Shown piece after piece: positions 53,472 to 62,437 of a DNA stretch of 64,000 bases; the stretch's first letter is position 1; every line of letters begins with the position of its first letter. The stretch spans positions 2,011,501 to 2,075,500 of the forward strand of contig NZ_CP044545.1 in the NCBI RefSeq assembly GCF_008935075.1, read 5' to 3'. This DNA is from Pradoshia sp. D12 (lineage in GTDB: Bacteria; Bacillota; Bacilli; Bacillales; Pradoshiaceae). The notes under the pieces are model-generated. The model was not told where the DNA came from. It worked only from the letters and a program-made list of their open reading frames with translations, and ran no database searches. Both the position numbers and the translations under genes were made by a program.

Positions 53472-53497
53472 AGGAAGCGCCTGATACAGCGCTTCTT
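53472..53497 (-). terminator. Terminator of ppdK
   Basis: GAAGCGC (53474-53480) pairs with GCGCTTC (53489-53495), followed on the minus strand by CCTTTTTTT. Confidence 0.85.
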
Positions 53498-53511
53498 AGA
53501 TAAACAAATAA

Positions 53512-56178
53512 TTAATTAGTCACGGCTTCCTTTATATCATCATATCGCAAAGTTGCCTGTGCAGCTGCCAGCCTTGCCAATGGAACACGATAAGGCGAAC
53601 AGCTTACATAGTCTAAACCGGCTTTATAACAGAAGTCGATTGATATTTTTTCTCCGCCATGCTCCCCGCATATGCCAGTTTTTAATTCAGGTTTTGTTTG
53701 TCTGCCCAATTTCACTCCCATTTCGACCAGCTTACCTACACCATCTTGGTCTAACACTGCAAAAGGGTTTTCAGGCAGGACTTTTTCTTCTATATATGTT
53801 TGTAAAAACTTCCCTTCCGCATCATCACGGCTGTATCCAAAAGTTGTTTGGGTTAAATCGTTAGTACCGAATGAGAAGAAGTCTGCCTCTTTGGCAATTT
53901 GATCAGCAGTAAGTGCTGCCCTTGGGATTTCAATCATAGTACCAATCGTGTACTGGAACTTTTTGTCCGTTTCTGCCTCTACCTGAATCGCTGTATCCAT
54001 CACCAATTGTCGCATTTGTTTCAATTCATTCACATGTCCAACAAGCGGAATCATGATCTCAGGCTGAACCGGAATACCGCGCTCCATTAAGTTAGCAATC
54101 GCATAGAAAATAGCTTTTGCCTGCATGCCGTATATTTCTGGATGAATCATGCCTAATCGGCAACCGCGATGTCCAAGCATAGGATTAAATTCATCCAATT
54201 GACGAACCTTTTTTAACAGTTGCTCTTTTTTCATTAATTCCTTTGAATCAGGATCAGTAATTTGAAGCTTCGTCACTTCGATGATTAATTCTTCTTTATC
54301 AGGTAAGAATTCATGTAATGGTGGATCTAATAAGCGAATAGTAACCGGATTTCCCTGCATGGCTTCAAAAATGCCTTCAAAATCCTCTTGCTGCATTGGC
54401 AATAAATATTCTAATGCTTTATTTCTTTCCGCAATGGTCTCAGAAAGAATCATTTGTTGGACAAACGGTACACGTTTTGCATCCATGAACATATGCTCTG
54501 TTCGACATAGTCCGATTCCGCCAGCCCCAAATTCGAGAGCCTTTCTTGCATCCTCTGGATTGTCGGCATTTGCACGTACCCCTAGTTTTCTAGTTTCATC
54601 CGCCCATGATAATAAAGTTAAAAATTCATCCGATAATTCTGGATCAATCATTGGAATCTCTCCAAGCATGATTTCACCTGTAGATCCATCTATCGTAATG
54701 GTATCATGATGGTTCACTACTGTATCGCCAACTCTGAATTGCTTTTCTTTTAAATCAATCTTTAATGGCTCACAGCCGCAGATACATGGCTTTCCCATAC
54801 CTCTTGCTACCACGGCAGCATGGCTTGTCATTCCCCCACGGGTTGTAACAATTGCCTGGGCAGCAACTATTCCATGAATATCATCAGGTGTCGTCTCAGG
54901 ACGGACAAGAATGACCTTTTGGCCGTCATTGCCCAATCTTTCTGCTTCATTCGCATCAAATACTACTTGGCCTGTAGCAGATCCTGGTGATGCTGGAAGG
55001 CCTTTAGCCAGTTGTTTTCGTTCATAAGTGTCATCAATTCGGGAGTGGAGTAGCTGATCCAATTGCTCCGGATCTACTCTTAACAGCGCTGTTTTTTTAT
55101 CGATGATCCCTTCCTGCACCATTTCTACAGCAATTCTAATGGCTGCCTGTGCAGTACGTTTACCGGATCTCGTTTGAAGAATGTATAATTGTCCACGCTC
55201 AACCGTAAATTCTATATCCTGCAAATCCAAATAGTGTTTTTCAAGCTGCTTGCATGTATTTACGAATTGTTCAAAAACATCTGGCATATCATTTTCCAAG
55301 GTATGTATAGGCTGTGGTGTCCTGATTCCCGCAACTACATCTTCTCCCTGAGCATTAATTAAATATTCCCCATATAAAACATGCTCTCCGGTGGATGGGT
55401 TTCGGGTAAATGCCACTCCTGTTCCGGAATCTTCACCCATATTCCCAAAAACCATGCTTTGAATATTAACGGCTGTTCCTAAATGTCCAGGAATTTTATT
55501 TAAACGTCTGTACACTTTTGCACGCTGATTATTCCAGGAATCAAATACCGCTTTAACAGCTAAAAACATTTGCTCACGAGGGTCTTCGGGGAAACTTTGT
55601 TTCGTGTGCTTTCTAACAATATTTTTATAACCTTCTATAACTGTTTTCCAATCTTCGGCGGTTAATTCAGGATCATTTTGATACCCTTTTTGTTCACGTA
55701 TATCTTCCAGCAATTGCTCAAAATAAAATCCATCAACTCCCAAAACCACATCGCTGAACATTTGAATGAAACGACGATAAGAGTCATAAGCAAACCTTGG
55801 ATTTCCTGTTAACTCTGCCATGCCAACAACCGTTTTATCATTCATACCGAGATTTAAGACAGTATCCATCATACCCGGCATTGAAAAGACGGATCCTGAT
55901 CTAACAGAAACTAAGAGGGGATCAGTTGGGTCGCCAAGCTTTTTACCAGTGCTCTGTTCAAGATTTTGGAGTGCCTCGAGAATTTGCTCTTCCATCTCTT
56001 CAGTAATTTGTTTTTCATTTTCATAATAAGAGTTACAGGCTTCTGTACTGATGGTGAATCCAAATGGTACAGGTAAACCGATATTCGTCATTTCAGCTAA
56101 ATTAGCTCCTTTACCACCCAATAAATCTTTCATATTACTATTTCCTTCGTTAAAAAGATAAACATATTTAGTCATCAT
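53512..56178 (-). CDS. ppdK: Pyruvate, phosphate dikinase
   Basis: An 888-residue enzyme (EC 2.7.9.1) that interconverts pyruvate, ATP and Pi with PEP, AMP and PPi; in this host probably to make PEP. The N-terminal ATP-grasp region starts GGKGANLAEMTNIGLPVP. The phosphorylatable His is in GGMTSHAAVVARGMGKPC (near residue 455), and the C-terminal PEP-binding barrel has the Cys in GICGEHGG. Its start overlaps the regulator's stop by 4 bp (ATGA). It is co-transcribed with its regulatory kinase/phosphorylase. Confidence 0.97.
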   Translation of the reverse strand: MMTKYVYLFNEGNSNMKDLLGGKGANLAEMTNIGLPVPFGFTISTEACNSYYENEKQITEEMEEQILEALQNLEQSTGKKLGDPTDPLLVSVRSGSVFSMPGMMDTVLNLGMNDKTVVGMAELTGNPRFAYDSYRRFIQMFSDVVLGVDGFYFEQLLEDIREQKGYQNDPELTAEDWKTVIEGYKNIVRKHTKQSFPEDPREQMFLAVKAVFDSWNNQRAKVYRRLNKIPGHLGTAVNIQSMVFGNMGEDSGTGVAFTRNPSTGEHVLYGEYLINAQGEDVVAGIRTPQPIHTLENDMPDVFEQFVNTCKQLEKHYLDLQDIEFTVERGQLYILQTRSGKRTAQAAIRIAVEMVQEGIIDKKTALLRVDPEQLDQLLHSRIDDTYERKQLAKGLPASPGSATGQVVFDANEAERLGNDGQKVILVRPETTPDDIHGIVAAQAIVTTRGGMTSHAAVVARGMGKPCICGCEPLKIDLKEKQFRVGDTVVNHHDTITIDGSTGEIMLGEIPMIDPELSDEFLTLLSWADETRKLGVRANADNPEDARKALEFGAGGIGLCRTEHMFMDAKRVPFVQQMILSETIAERNKALEYLLPMQQEDFEGIFEAMQGNPVTIRLLDPPLHEFLPDKEELIIEVTKLQITDPDSKELMKKEQLLKKVRQLDEFNPMLGHRGCRLGMIHPEIYGMQAKAIFYAIANLMERGIPVQPEIMIPLVGHVNELKQMRQLVMDTAIQVEAETDKKFQYTIGTMIEIPRAALTADQIAKEADFFSFGTNDLTQTTFGYSRDDAEGKFLQTYIEEKVLPENPFAVLDQDGVGKLVEMGVKLGRQTKPELKTGICGEHGGEKISIDFCYKAGLDYVSCSPYRVPLARLAAAQATLRYDDIKEAVTN

Positions 56179-56993
56179 ACATAGCTCCTCTCACCTTTTA
56201 AAATATCCAAAATAATACTCGCTGTTTCTTCAATAGCTTTATTGGAAACATTAATGATCGGACAGCCGACTCTTTTCATAATTTTCTCGGCATAATCCAA
56301 TTCCTCTAATATTCGCTCATAACTGGCATAGTTAGACTGAGAGGTTAAACCTAATGATTTTAATCTTTCTTTACGGATAGCATTTAACTGGTCTGGAGTT
56401 ATAATCAGACCAACACATTTACTCTTTTTAATTTTGAATAACTCATCAGGCGGTGAAACTTCTGGAACTAAAGGCACATTGGCTACCTTGTACCCTTTGT
56501 GTGCTAAATACATCGATAATGGAGTTTTTGAAGTCCTTGAGACTCCTATTATCACAATATCTGCATTTAAAAGACCCCTTGCATCTTTACCATCATCGTA
56601 CTTGACGGCAAATTCAACTGCTTCAACCTTACGAAAATAGTCTTCATCCAATTGTCTGGTTAATCCTGAAAGATGATTGGCTGGCTTATGGAATTTTTCC
56701 TCAAATGCATTTAATAATGGAGATAACAGATCAACTGCTACTACATTCGCTTCTTTAGCCCGCAAATCCACATGCTCTTTTAAGGAAGGAATAACAAGGG
56801 TGTACGCAATAATGGAGGAGTCCTGTTTTGCTAAATTGATAATTTCATCAATATCTTCTTCACTTTTTACATATGAATTTCTTCTAATATCTACTTGTCC
56901 GCCATTAAACTGTGTGGCAACCGCCTTTACGACAAATTCTGCTGTTTCTCCTACCGAATCAGATATAACGTATACAATTTCCCTCTTGTTCAT
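56175..56993 (-). CDS. PPDK regulatory protein (bifunctional ADP-dependent kinase / Pi-dependent phosphorylase)
   Basis: A 272-residue DUF299 protein (YqfL/PDRP). It inactivates PPDK by phosphorylating a Thr next to the catalytic His and reactivates it by phosphorolysis; the PPDK segment TSHAAV has the expected Thr-Ser-His. The P-loop-like GVSRTSKTPLS is near residue 150, and DSVGETAE is at the N-terminus. ATG at 56993 (MNKREIVYV) is preferred; the frame runs 18 codons upstream. It is the first gene of a two-gene operon with ppdK, overlapping it by 4 bp. Upstream lie two CcpN-like sites. Confidence 0.92.
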   Translation of the reverse strand: MNKREIVYVISDSVGETAEFVVKAVATQFNGGQVDIRRNSYVKSEEDIDEIINLAKQDSSIIAYTLVIPSLKEHVDLRAKEANVVAVDLLSPLLNAFEEKFHKPANHLSGLTRQLDEDYFRKVEAVEFAVKYDDGKDARGLLNADIVIIGVSRTSKTPLSMYLAHKGYKVANVPLVPEVSPPDELFKIKKSKCVGLIITPDQLNAIRKERLKSLGLTSQSNYASYERILEELDYAEKIMKRVGCPIINVSNKAIEETASIILDILKGERSYV

Positions 56994-57304
56994 CAGCCAA
57001 TTCCCTTCTATCCATAAATTAGTTATGTATTCGTAATATATAAGCAATGACTGTTATTTTTCTGTTCATCTCCCTCTCTAAATCAACCTCAATTAATTTT
57101 TTCGTTAACTTAATAGTATCACCACTTTTTTAAAATTCAAACTAATATGTTATACTTTTTACCAATTAGTATAACATAATTTACTTCTTGAAAATCATCT
57201 ATTATATATAAATATATCTCAATTTTATGTATTTTCAAAAAAAATAAACTATACAATTCATTACACAATAGTAAAATAAAAGATAAAGCGGAAAGGAGGT
57301 ATCT
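56994..57304. other. Divergent intergenic region with the PPDK-operon control sites
   Basis: AT-rich, with no open frame of note. It contains the inverted CcpN-like pair at 57146-57178, and on the plus strand CAATAGTAAAATAAAAG with AAAGGAGGT just before the phosphodiesterase gene at 57305. Confidence 0.5.
57146..57178. promoter_or_regulatory. Inverted pair of CcpN-like operators upstream of the ppdK operon
   Basis: TATGTTATACT (57146-57156) and its exact reverse complement (57168-57178) are 11 bp apart. Each arm fits the CcpN recognition pattern TRTGHYATAYW as I remember it. CcpN represses gluconeogenic genes in B. subtilis, and PPDK is a PEP-forming enzyme, so the assignment makes biological sense. 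Confidence 0.65.
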
Positions 57305-58621
57305 ATGAACGGCCTAACAAAGCGAATAATTGTAATATCTTTTGATTGCTTATCTGCATTGGATTTTCCTAAATTAACTAATTTAACGCACTTCAGGGAT
57401 ATAATTGAGAGAGGATCTTATGCAAACCATGTTCAAACCATCTACCCCTCTTTAACCTATCCTTGTCATACATCCATCATCACAGGTAATTATCCGAAAA
57501 GACATGGGATTATCAACAATACGCTTATTCAGCCCGGCCGGAAATCTCCTGATTGGCAATGGTACAGATCTTCTATTAAAGGCACTACTTTATATGATCA
57601 GGCAAAAAAGGCCAACCTAACAACCGCTTCCCTTTTATGGCCTGTCACTGGCCGTGCGAACATCGATTACAATTTGCCGGAAATTTTTCCAAACAGACCC
57701 TGGCAAACTCAACTGCTTGTCTCACTCTTCAGCGGCAGTCCTCTCTACCAATGGCAGCTGAATAAAAAATTCGGCCATCTGAGGCAGGGACTGAGTCAAC
57801 CACATTTAGATGACTTTGTGCTGGCCTCTTGCCTTGAAACAATCAAAACGAAGCAGCCACATTTACTTCTTGTTCATTTCACAGATTTGGATTCAAAGCG
57901 ACATGACCATGGATTTGATTCCAGCGAAGCTAATGAAGCACTGACAAGGCATAATGAACGTCTTGGCCAAATTATTACCACATTGAAAGAAATACAATTA
58001 TATGAAGAAACAACAGTGATTGTCCTTGGGGATCACAGTGCATTAGATGAAAATAAAGCGATACAAGTAAACACCCTATTTAAACGGGAAAATTTTATAC
58101 ATATTAACAAACAAGGAAAATTGATCAATTGGAAGGCTTATTGTAAATCCTGTGATGGATCAGCATATATTTACGTAAAAGATAAAGAAGATATCGGTAC
58201 CTACAAGCGAGTTCAGTCATTATTGACTAAATTAATGGAGAACAAAGACAACGGGATTGAACAAATCCTGACTGGTACTGAAGCAGAAAATTTAGGGGCA
58301 GACCCAGCTTGTGCCTTCATGCTTGAAGCAAGAAAAGGGTTCTATTTCACGGAATCTTATGAAGGCGATTTCATTAAGCATATAAGCGCAGAAGATGTGA
58401 AGCGTGAACCCAAATATACATTGGCCACACATGGATATTCTCCTCAAAAACCAGATTACAGCACCGTATTTATAGCAGCAGGCAAAGGAGTCACAAGCGG
58501 ACAAATCATTCCAAACATGCACCTTGTCGATATAGGTCCTACATTAGCTGCTATGCTGGGTCTCTCCCTGGGAGAAACAGATGGAAAGGTGATAGAAGCG
58601 TTTATCCAGCCAAAAGAATAA
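57305..58621 (+). CDS. Type I phosphodiesterase / nucleotide pyrophosphatase (alkaline phosphatase superfamily)
   Basis: A 438-residue metal-dependent hydrolase. The first metal Asp is in ISFDCLSALDF, and the nucleophile Thr in YPSLTYPCHTSIITG (near residue 53). Later metal ligands are in LDSKRHDHGF, VLGDHS and LATHGYSP. This is the NPP/PIG-N-like pattern of soluble members. No signal peptide is apparent, so it acts in the cytosol, on an unknown phosphodiester or pyrophosphate. AAAGGAGGT precedes the ATG. It lies 12 bp upstream of a UMF1 transporter gene and probably works with its cargo. Confidence 0.9.
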   Translation: MNGLTKRIIVISFDCLSALDFPKLTNLTHFRDIIERGSYANHVQTIYPSLTYPCHTSIITGNYPKRHGIINNTLIQPGRKSPDWQWYRSSIKGTTLYDQAKKANLTTASLLWPVTGRANIDYNLPEIFPNRPWQTQLLVSLFSGSPLYQWQLNKKFGHLRQGLSQPHLDDFVLASCLETIKTKQPHLLLVHFTDLDSKRHDHGFDSSEANEALTRHNERLGQIITTLKEIQLYEETTVIVLGDHSALDENKAIQVNTLFKRENFIHINKQGKLINWKAYCKSCDGSAYIYVKDKEDIGTYKRVQSLLTKLMENKDNGIEQILTGTEAENLGADPACAFMLEARKGFYFTESYEGDFIKHISAEDVKREPKYTLATHGYSPQKPDYSTVFIAAGKGVTSGQIIPNMHLVDIGPTLAAMLGLSLGETDGKVIEAFIQPKE

Positions 58622-58633
58622 AGGAGGTAAGGT

Positions 58634-59908
58634 ATGAGTTCACTAACAAAGCAGGAGAAAAGCTGGGCTTTTTATGACTGGGCAAATTCAGCCTATTCAA
58701 TTGTAATCGTGACAGCCATCTTTCCTATTTATTTCAAAGCAGCCGCAGATGCAGCGAATATATCGAATGCTACGTCAACTGCTTATTGGGGTTATGCCAA
58801 TTCTATTGGTACATTATTAATCTCTATTTTGGCACCGCTCTTGGGTACAATTGCAGATTTTAAAGGATTTAAGAAACGTTTCTTTATTTTCTTTTTTTCA
58901 CTGGGGATACTCTTCACTTTCATGCTAGCAATCGTACCTTTTGATCAATGGATCATTTTATTGATTTGCTACATCATCACTTCCATTGGTTTTGCAGGCG
59001 CAAATATTTTTTATGATGCCTTTTTAGTAGATGTGACCGATGATAATAAAATGAGTAAACTCTCTGCTCACGGATATGCATTGGGGTATATAGGAAGTAC
59101 CATTCCATTTATCATTGGGATTGCCCTCACCCTGCTCGCTCAACAAAAAATCATTCCACTCTCCATTACAGCAGCAATGCAAGCAGCCTTTATAATCACA
59201 GCACTATGGTGGGGATTATTTACGATTCCGCTGTTAAGAAATGTACAACAAACATATTATATTGAACGGGTTAGAAACCCAATCAGGATGAGTTTTAAAC
59301 GCCTGTTTGCTACGTTCCAAAATATCAGAGCCTATCGTCATTTATTTATTTTCCTGATTGCTTATTTTTTTTATATTGATGGTGTGCATACGATTATTAC
59401 GATGTCGACTGCCTATGGAACTGATTTAGGCTTTAGCTCGACTACCTTGTTAATTGTTTTATTTGTCACGCAAGTCATAGCCGCTCCATTCTCTTTGCTA
59501 TATGCCAGACTGGCAGCTAAATACAATGAAAAAATCATGATTTTAGTAGGTATAGCAATCTACACATTTATTTGTATCTACGCTTATTTTATTACGTCAG
59601 CGCTTGATTTTTGGATATTGGCTATCCTGGTAGGTACGTCACAGGGTGGGATTCAAGCTTTAAGCCGCTCCTATTACGCTAAACTTGTGCCAAAAGAGTC
59701 TTCAAATGAATTTTTTGGCTTTTATAATATCTTTGGAAAATTTGCTGCTATTACCGGTCCATTTTTAATGGGAATCACAACGCAAATTACCGGCAATACA
59801 AATATTGGTGTGCTTAGTTTAGTGGTCCTATTTATCATTGGCGGGCTCTTCATGCTCCGTGTGCCAAATACTGCCCAGCATGCCCCTACTGTTACGGCAA
59901 AATTATAA
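58634..59908 (+). CDS. MFS transporter, UMF1 family
   Basis: A 424-residue protein with about 12 membrane segments. The N-terminus WAFYDWANSAYSIVI is diagnostic of the UMF1/Atg22-like branch of the major facilitator superfamily. The loop LGTIADFKGFKKRF carries the MFS motif A. AAGGAGGT precedes the ATG, 12 bp after the phosphodiesterase gene, so they are co-transcribed. Bacterial UMF1 substrates are mostly unknown; the linkage suggests export or import of a product of the hydrolase. Confidence 0.9.
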   Translation: MSSLTKQEKSWAFYDWANSAYSIVIVTAIFPIYFKAAADAANISNATSTAYWGYANSIGTLLISILAPLLGTIADFKGFKKRFFIFFFSLGILFTFMLAIVPFDQWIILLICYIITSIGFAGANIFYDAFLVDVTDDNKMSKLSAHGYALGYIGSTIPFIIGIALTLLAQQKIIPLSITAAMQAAFIITALWWGLFTIPLLRNVQQTYYIERVRNPIRMSFKRLFATFQNIRAYRHLFIFLIAYFFYIDGVHTIITMSTAYGTDLGFSSTTLLIVLFVTQVIAAPFSLLYARLAAKYNEKIMILVGIAIYTFICIYAYFITSALDFWILAILVGTSQGGIQALSRSYYAKLVPKESSNEFFGFYNIFGKFAAITGPFLMGITTQITGNTNIGVLSLVVLFIIGGLFMLRVPNTAQHAPTVTAKL

Positions 59909-59965
59909 ATATGTTAACAAATATAATCTGTTTATTGGTAAGGTCTACTCTTGTGAATATGATAT

Positions 59966-60355
59966 ATGAACGAGGTGAAGACAATAGCTTATGTAACGGC
60001 AGGAATGATAAGAGCGTTTATACCTTTTTTAATTTTGACTAGTATATCAATTGTTCTTTATTACGGCTCTGGACCGGTTCATGAGGTAAGAAGTACGTTT
60101 ATTGTGGGTATAATCAGTGCTCTAGTTGCAGGTTTTTCAGTTATATACAGTATTGATGGCTGGTCGTTGAAGAAGCAGAGTATAATTCACTTTGGTTTTA
60201 TGCTTTTGACCATTTTTCCATGTCTTATTTTCAGTGGATGGTTTGAAATAAAATCTTTAATGGATATTGCAGCCTTATTGGGTATCTTTTTGATATGGGG
60301 AATTACTTTATGGAGTATCTTCTACCTCATTTTTGGTATTCTAATCAAACGGTAA
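59966..60355 (+). CDS. DUF3021-family membrane protein
   Basis: A 129-residue protein with four hydrophobic segments and the family pattern (SIVLYYGSGPVHEVRSTFIVGII, then a second pair around FIVGI, GFMLLTIFPCLIF, LLGIFLIWGITLW). DUF3021 proteins are usually next to LytTR regulators; none is visible here. GAGGTG lies inside the first codons, so the start is uncertain: ATG at 59966 has no clear site, but no later start fits better. A strong terminator follows. Confidence 0.75.
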   Translation: MNEVKTIAYVTAGMIRAFIPFLILTSISIVLYYGSGPVHEVRSTFIVGIISALVAGFSVIYSIDGWSLKKQSIIHFGFMLLTIFPCLIFSGWFEIKSLMDIAALLGIFLIWGITLWSIFYLIFGILIKR

Positions 60356-60392
60356 ACCATAAAGAGATTTACAGAATGCTTTAACAAACAAA

Positions 60393-60428
60393 AAGAAACA
60401 CTTTCTCGAAATGCTGAAAGTGTTTCTT
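60393..60428. terminator. Bidirectional terminator after the DUF3021 gene
   Basis: AAGAAACACTTTC (60393-60405) pairs perfectly with GAAAGTGTTTCTT (60416-60428), followed by TGTTTTC on the plus strand and by A/T-rich DNA on the minus side. Confidence 0.85.
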
Positions 60429-60508
60429 TGTTTTCAAATAATTTTTAGATTAATGCCTTACTTTTGAATATGGACTTCTCTATACGACTAACTAAAAATT
60501 ACATCGAC

Positions 60509-61264
60509 TCAAATTTTCATTTCCAAAGAAATTGGACAATGGTCACTACCCATAATTGACGTGTGGATTTCTGCTTCGGTAATTAGATTAGCGATTGATT
60601 CAGACACAATAAAGTAGTCAATCCGCCACCCAATATTACGTTCGCGGACTTTGCTCATATAAGACCACCAGCTATACACTTCTGTTTTATCAGGATAGAG
60701 ATAACGGAAGGAATCAACAAAACCGCTAGATAATAAAGCTGTCATCTTACCTCGTTCCTCATCTGTGAAGCCAGAATTCCCTTTATTTGATTTGGGGTTT
60801 CGTAAATCTTCGGGTTTATGAGCAACATTTAAATCTCCCGTTAAAATCACTGCTTTCTCTTTATTCAATTCATGTAAGTAAGCATAAAGTAAATCTTCCC
60901 AAACCAAACGGTACCCAAGCCTTGCCAGGTCACGCTGTGAATTTGGTGTATACACATTTACAATGAAAAATTGATCAAATTCCAATGTAATGGCTCTGCC
61001 TTCCACATCATACTCATCATTCCCAATCCCGTATTTAACGGATAATGGTTTTTGACGAGTAAAAATTGCCGTGCCTGAGTATCCTTTTTTTACAGCGTAA
61101 TTCCAGTATTGATAATAGCCATCCAGCTCCAGATTAATCTGGCCCTCCTGCAGTTTAGTTTCCTGCAAACAAAATATATCAGCGTTTAATTCTTTAAAAG
61201 TATCCAAAAAACCTTTTCCAACGCAAGCTCTTATCCCATTCACATTCCAAGAAACAAATTTCAT
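60509..61264 (-). CDS. exoA: Exodeoxyribonuclease III / AP endonuclease
   Basis: A 251-residue Exo III-family enzyme for base excision repair. Visible are the metal-binding Glu in FCLQETKLQ (near residue 35), the Asn-Asp of LTGDLNVAHKP, the family block SKVRERNIGWRIDYF and the catalytic His in MGSDHCPI. It cuts abasic sites and removes blocked 3' ends; in spores ExoA repairs DNA on germination. GGGGGA precedes the ATG. Monocistronic, divergent from the spore protein gene. Confidence 0.96.
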   Translation of the reverse strand: MKFVSWNVNGIRACVGKGFLDTFKELNADIFCLQETKLQEGQINLELDGYYQYWNYAVKKGYSGTAIFTRQKPLSVKYGIGNDEYDVEGRAITLEFDQFFIVNVYTPNSQRDLARLGYRLVWEDLLYAYLHELNKEKAVILTGDLNVAHKPEDLRNPKSNKGNSGFTDEERGKMTALLSSGFVDSFRYLYPDKTEVYSWWSYMSKVRERNIGWRIDYFIVSESIANLITEAEIHTSIMGSDHCPISLEMKI

Positions 61265-61382
61265 AACTTCAATTTTCCCCCTGCTAAATATCTCTATCTA
61301 ATTCATATAAAATTCATTATAACAAATCGAGTAGATAAAATGCGGTTTGGGCACCTTATATTTAAAGGAGACGTGATTAACG

Positions 61383-61634
61383 ATGGCCAAACGCAGAAAA
61401 ATTTTAGTACCTGAATCCAGGGAACAATTAGATCAGCTGAAAGCAAAAGTGGCGCAAGCCGACCACCCGGACAGAGCAAAATATGAAGTAGCTAAAGATC
61501 TTGGCATTCCCCTCAATGAAGGATATAATGGTCGCATTGCTGCAGCAGATGCAGGAAAAATCGGCGGTAAACTAGGTGGAAGCATGGTGAAGGAATTAAC
61601 CAAATTGGCAAAGGAAAATATATTGAGGCAATAA
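61383..61634 (+). CDS. Alpha/beta-type small acid-soluble spore protein
   Basis: An 83-residue protein that coats spore DNA. The family elements are YEVAKDLGIPL (the region cleaved by the germination protease GPR, Glu-Val-Ala) and DAGKIGGKLGGSMVKEL. An N-terminal block of about 35 residues (KRRKILVPESREQLDQLKAKVA) is longer than in the major SASPs and resembles the minor extended members. AAAGGAGA precedes the ATG. It should be made only in the forespore, from a sigma-G promoter that I could not define. Presence of this gene shows the organism sporulates or descends from a spore former. Confidence 0.92.
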   Translation: MAKRRKILVPESREQLDQLKAKVAQADHPDRAKYEVAKDLGIPLNEGYNGRIAAADAGKIGGKLGGSMVKELTKLAKENILRQ

Positions 61635-61652
61635 AAAAAGCCTCTCAGGCTT
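61632..61652 (-). terminator. Minus-strand terminator after the decayed PTS locus
   Basis: AAGCCT (61638-61643) pairs with AGGCTT (61647-61652), followed on the minus strand by seven T. On the plus strand only A's follow, so it faces left, ending transcripts that come through 62437-61810. Confidence 0.55.
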
Positions 61653-62095
61653 CAAAAAAAGTTAAGTGAAGAATTATAAAAGCTGAAATTTATAGAGCTA
61701 CAGAGTTTTTCAACTATTTTGTTAACCCCCGAAGATACAAGTTGATTGCTCGTTAACTCAATTACAGCTAATCCTGTTTTCCAAAATTACCGTTTCACTC
61801 TCAAATGATTTAATTTACTTTACTGTACTCAGACGCAACCGGAAGATCGCCAATTGCTATTGGTAAGGCCCTTACTTGTAATAATACAGCTGATTTCAAC
61901 AACGCTGTCATAGAGTAAACTTCCTGATTGCTCCTTTATTCATTGACAGCTTGTTGTAATGCCTTTCTACCCATCAATTCAATGATAATACAAGCAAACC
62001 TTCTTTTTAATTTGGCAACGCTCCTACTCTTTCCAGTTTTTATTTGCCATCTTCAATATCGGTAAACCATAATCCCTTCACAGCCAATTTATTCC
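61653..62095 (-). other. Stretch with short coding-like relics on the minus strand
   Basis: No intact gene of normal size. On the minus strand, an ATG at 61911 opens 33 codons to 61810 (starting MTALLKSAVLLQVRALPIA), and the same frame upstream, beyond one TAA, reads KTGKSRSVAKLKRRFACII and ELMGRKALQQAVNE. Other frames also give long open stretches, so the evidence for decayed genes is weak. The stretch lies directly downstream of the PTS IIA-like gene and before a left-facing terminator. I recognise no family in it. Confidence 0.3.
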
Positions 62096-62434
62096 TCATA
62101 CATTTTTATAAATTCTTCTATCAATTCCGGTGTGTAACTCGCTGCTTTCATATAATTCTACAAATTCAGCAGCCATATTCTTAACTGTCAAGGTTTTCAT
62201 CAGATTATTCTGTGCAAGTAGCATTAAGAATGATACATTCATAACTTCTTCCGTTTCTTTCTGTAATAAACAAACTTGCGTTTGATGAGCCATTAGAATA
62301 GCATCTGTTGATTCTTTCAATTTTTGGTGAGCTAGGCTATAATCTCCGTGCTTCGCTGCAGCAATTGCTTCCACCGCACAGCTTCGACCGTCTCCACCAT
62401 GGAGAATTAACCTGAATTTTTCTACTTCATTCAT
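62096..62434 (-). CDS. PTS lactose/cellobiose IIA-like protein lacking the phosphorylated His
   Basis: A 112-residue all-helical protein of the PTS IIA Lac/Cel (ChbA/LicA) family: LILHGGDGRSCAVEAIAAAKHGD at the start, AHQKLKES, AHQTQVCLLQKE, and FVELYESS at the end. The active-site block that normally reads HAQDHLM is LAQNNLM here (residues 73-79): the phosphorylatable His is Leu73, the metal-linked Asp is Asn76 and the second His is Asn77. It cannot carry phosphate in the usual way. No IIB, IIC or phospho-glycosidase gene is nearby. ATG at 62434 lies 7 bp after GGAGG. Either a decaying gene or a re-purposed binding protein. Confidence 0.8.
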   Translation of the reverse strand: MNEVEKFRLILHGGDGRSCAVEAIAAAKHGDYSLAHQKLKESTDAILMAHQTQVCLLQKETEEVMNVSFLMLLAQNNLMKTLTVKNMAAEFVELYESSELHTGIDRRIYKNV

Positions 62435-62437
62435 CAT

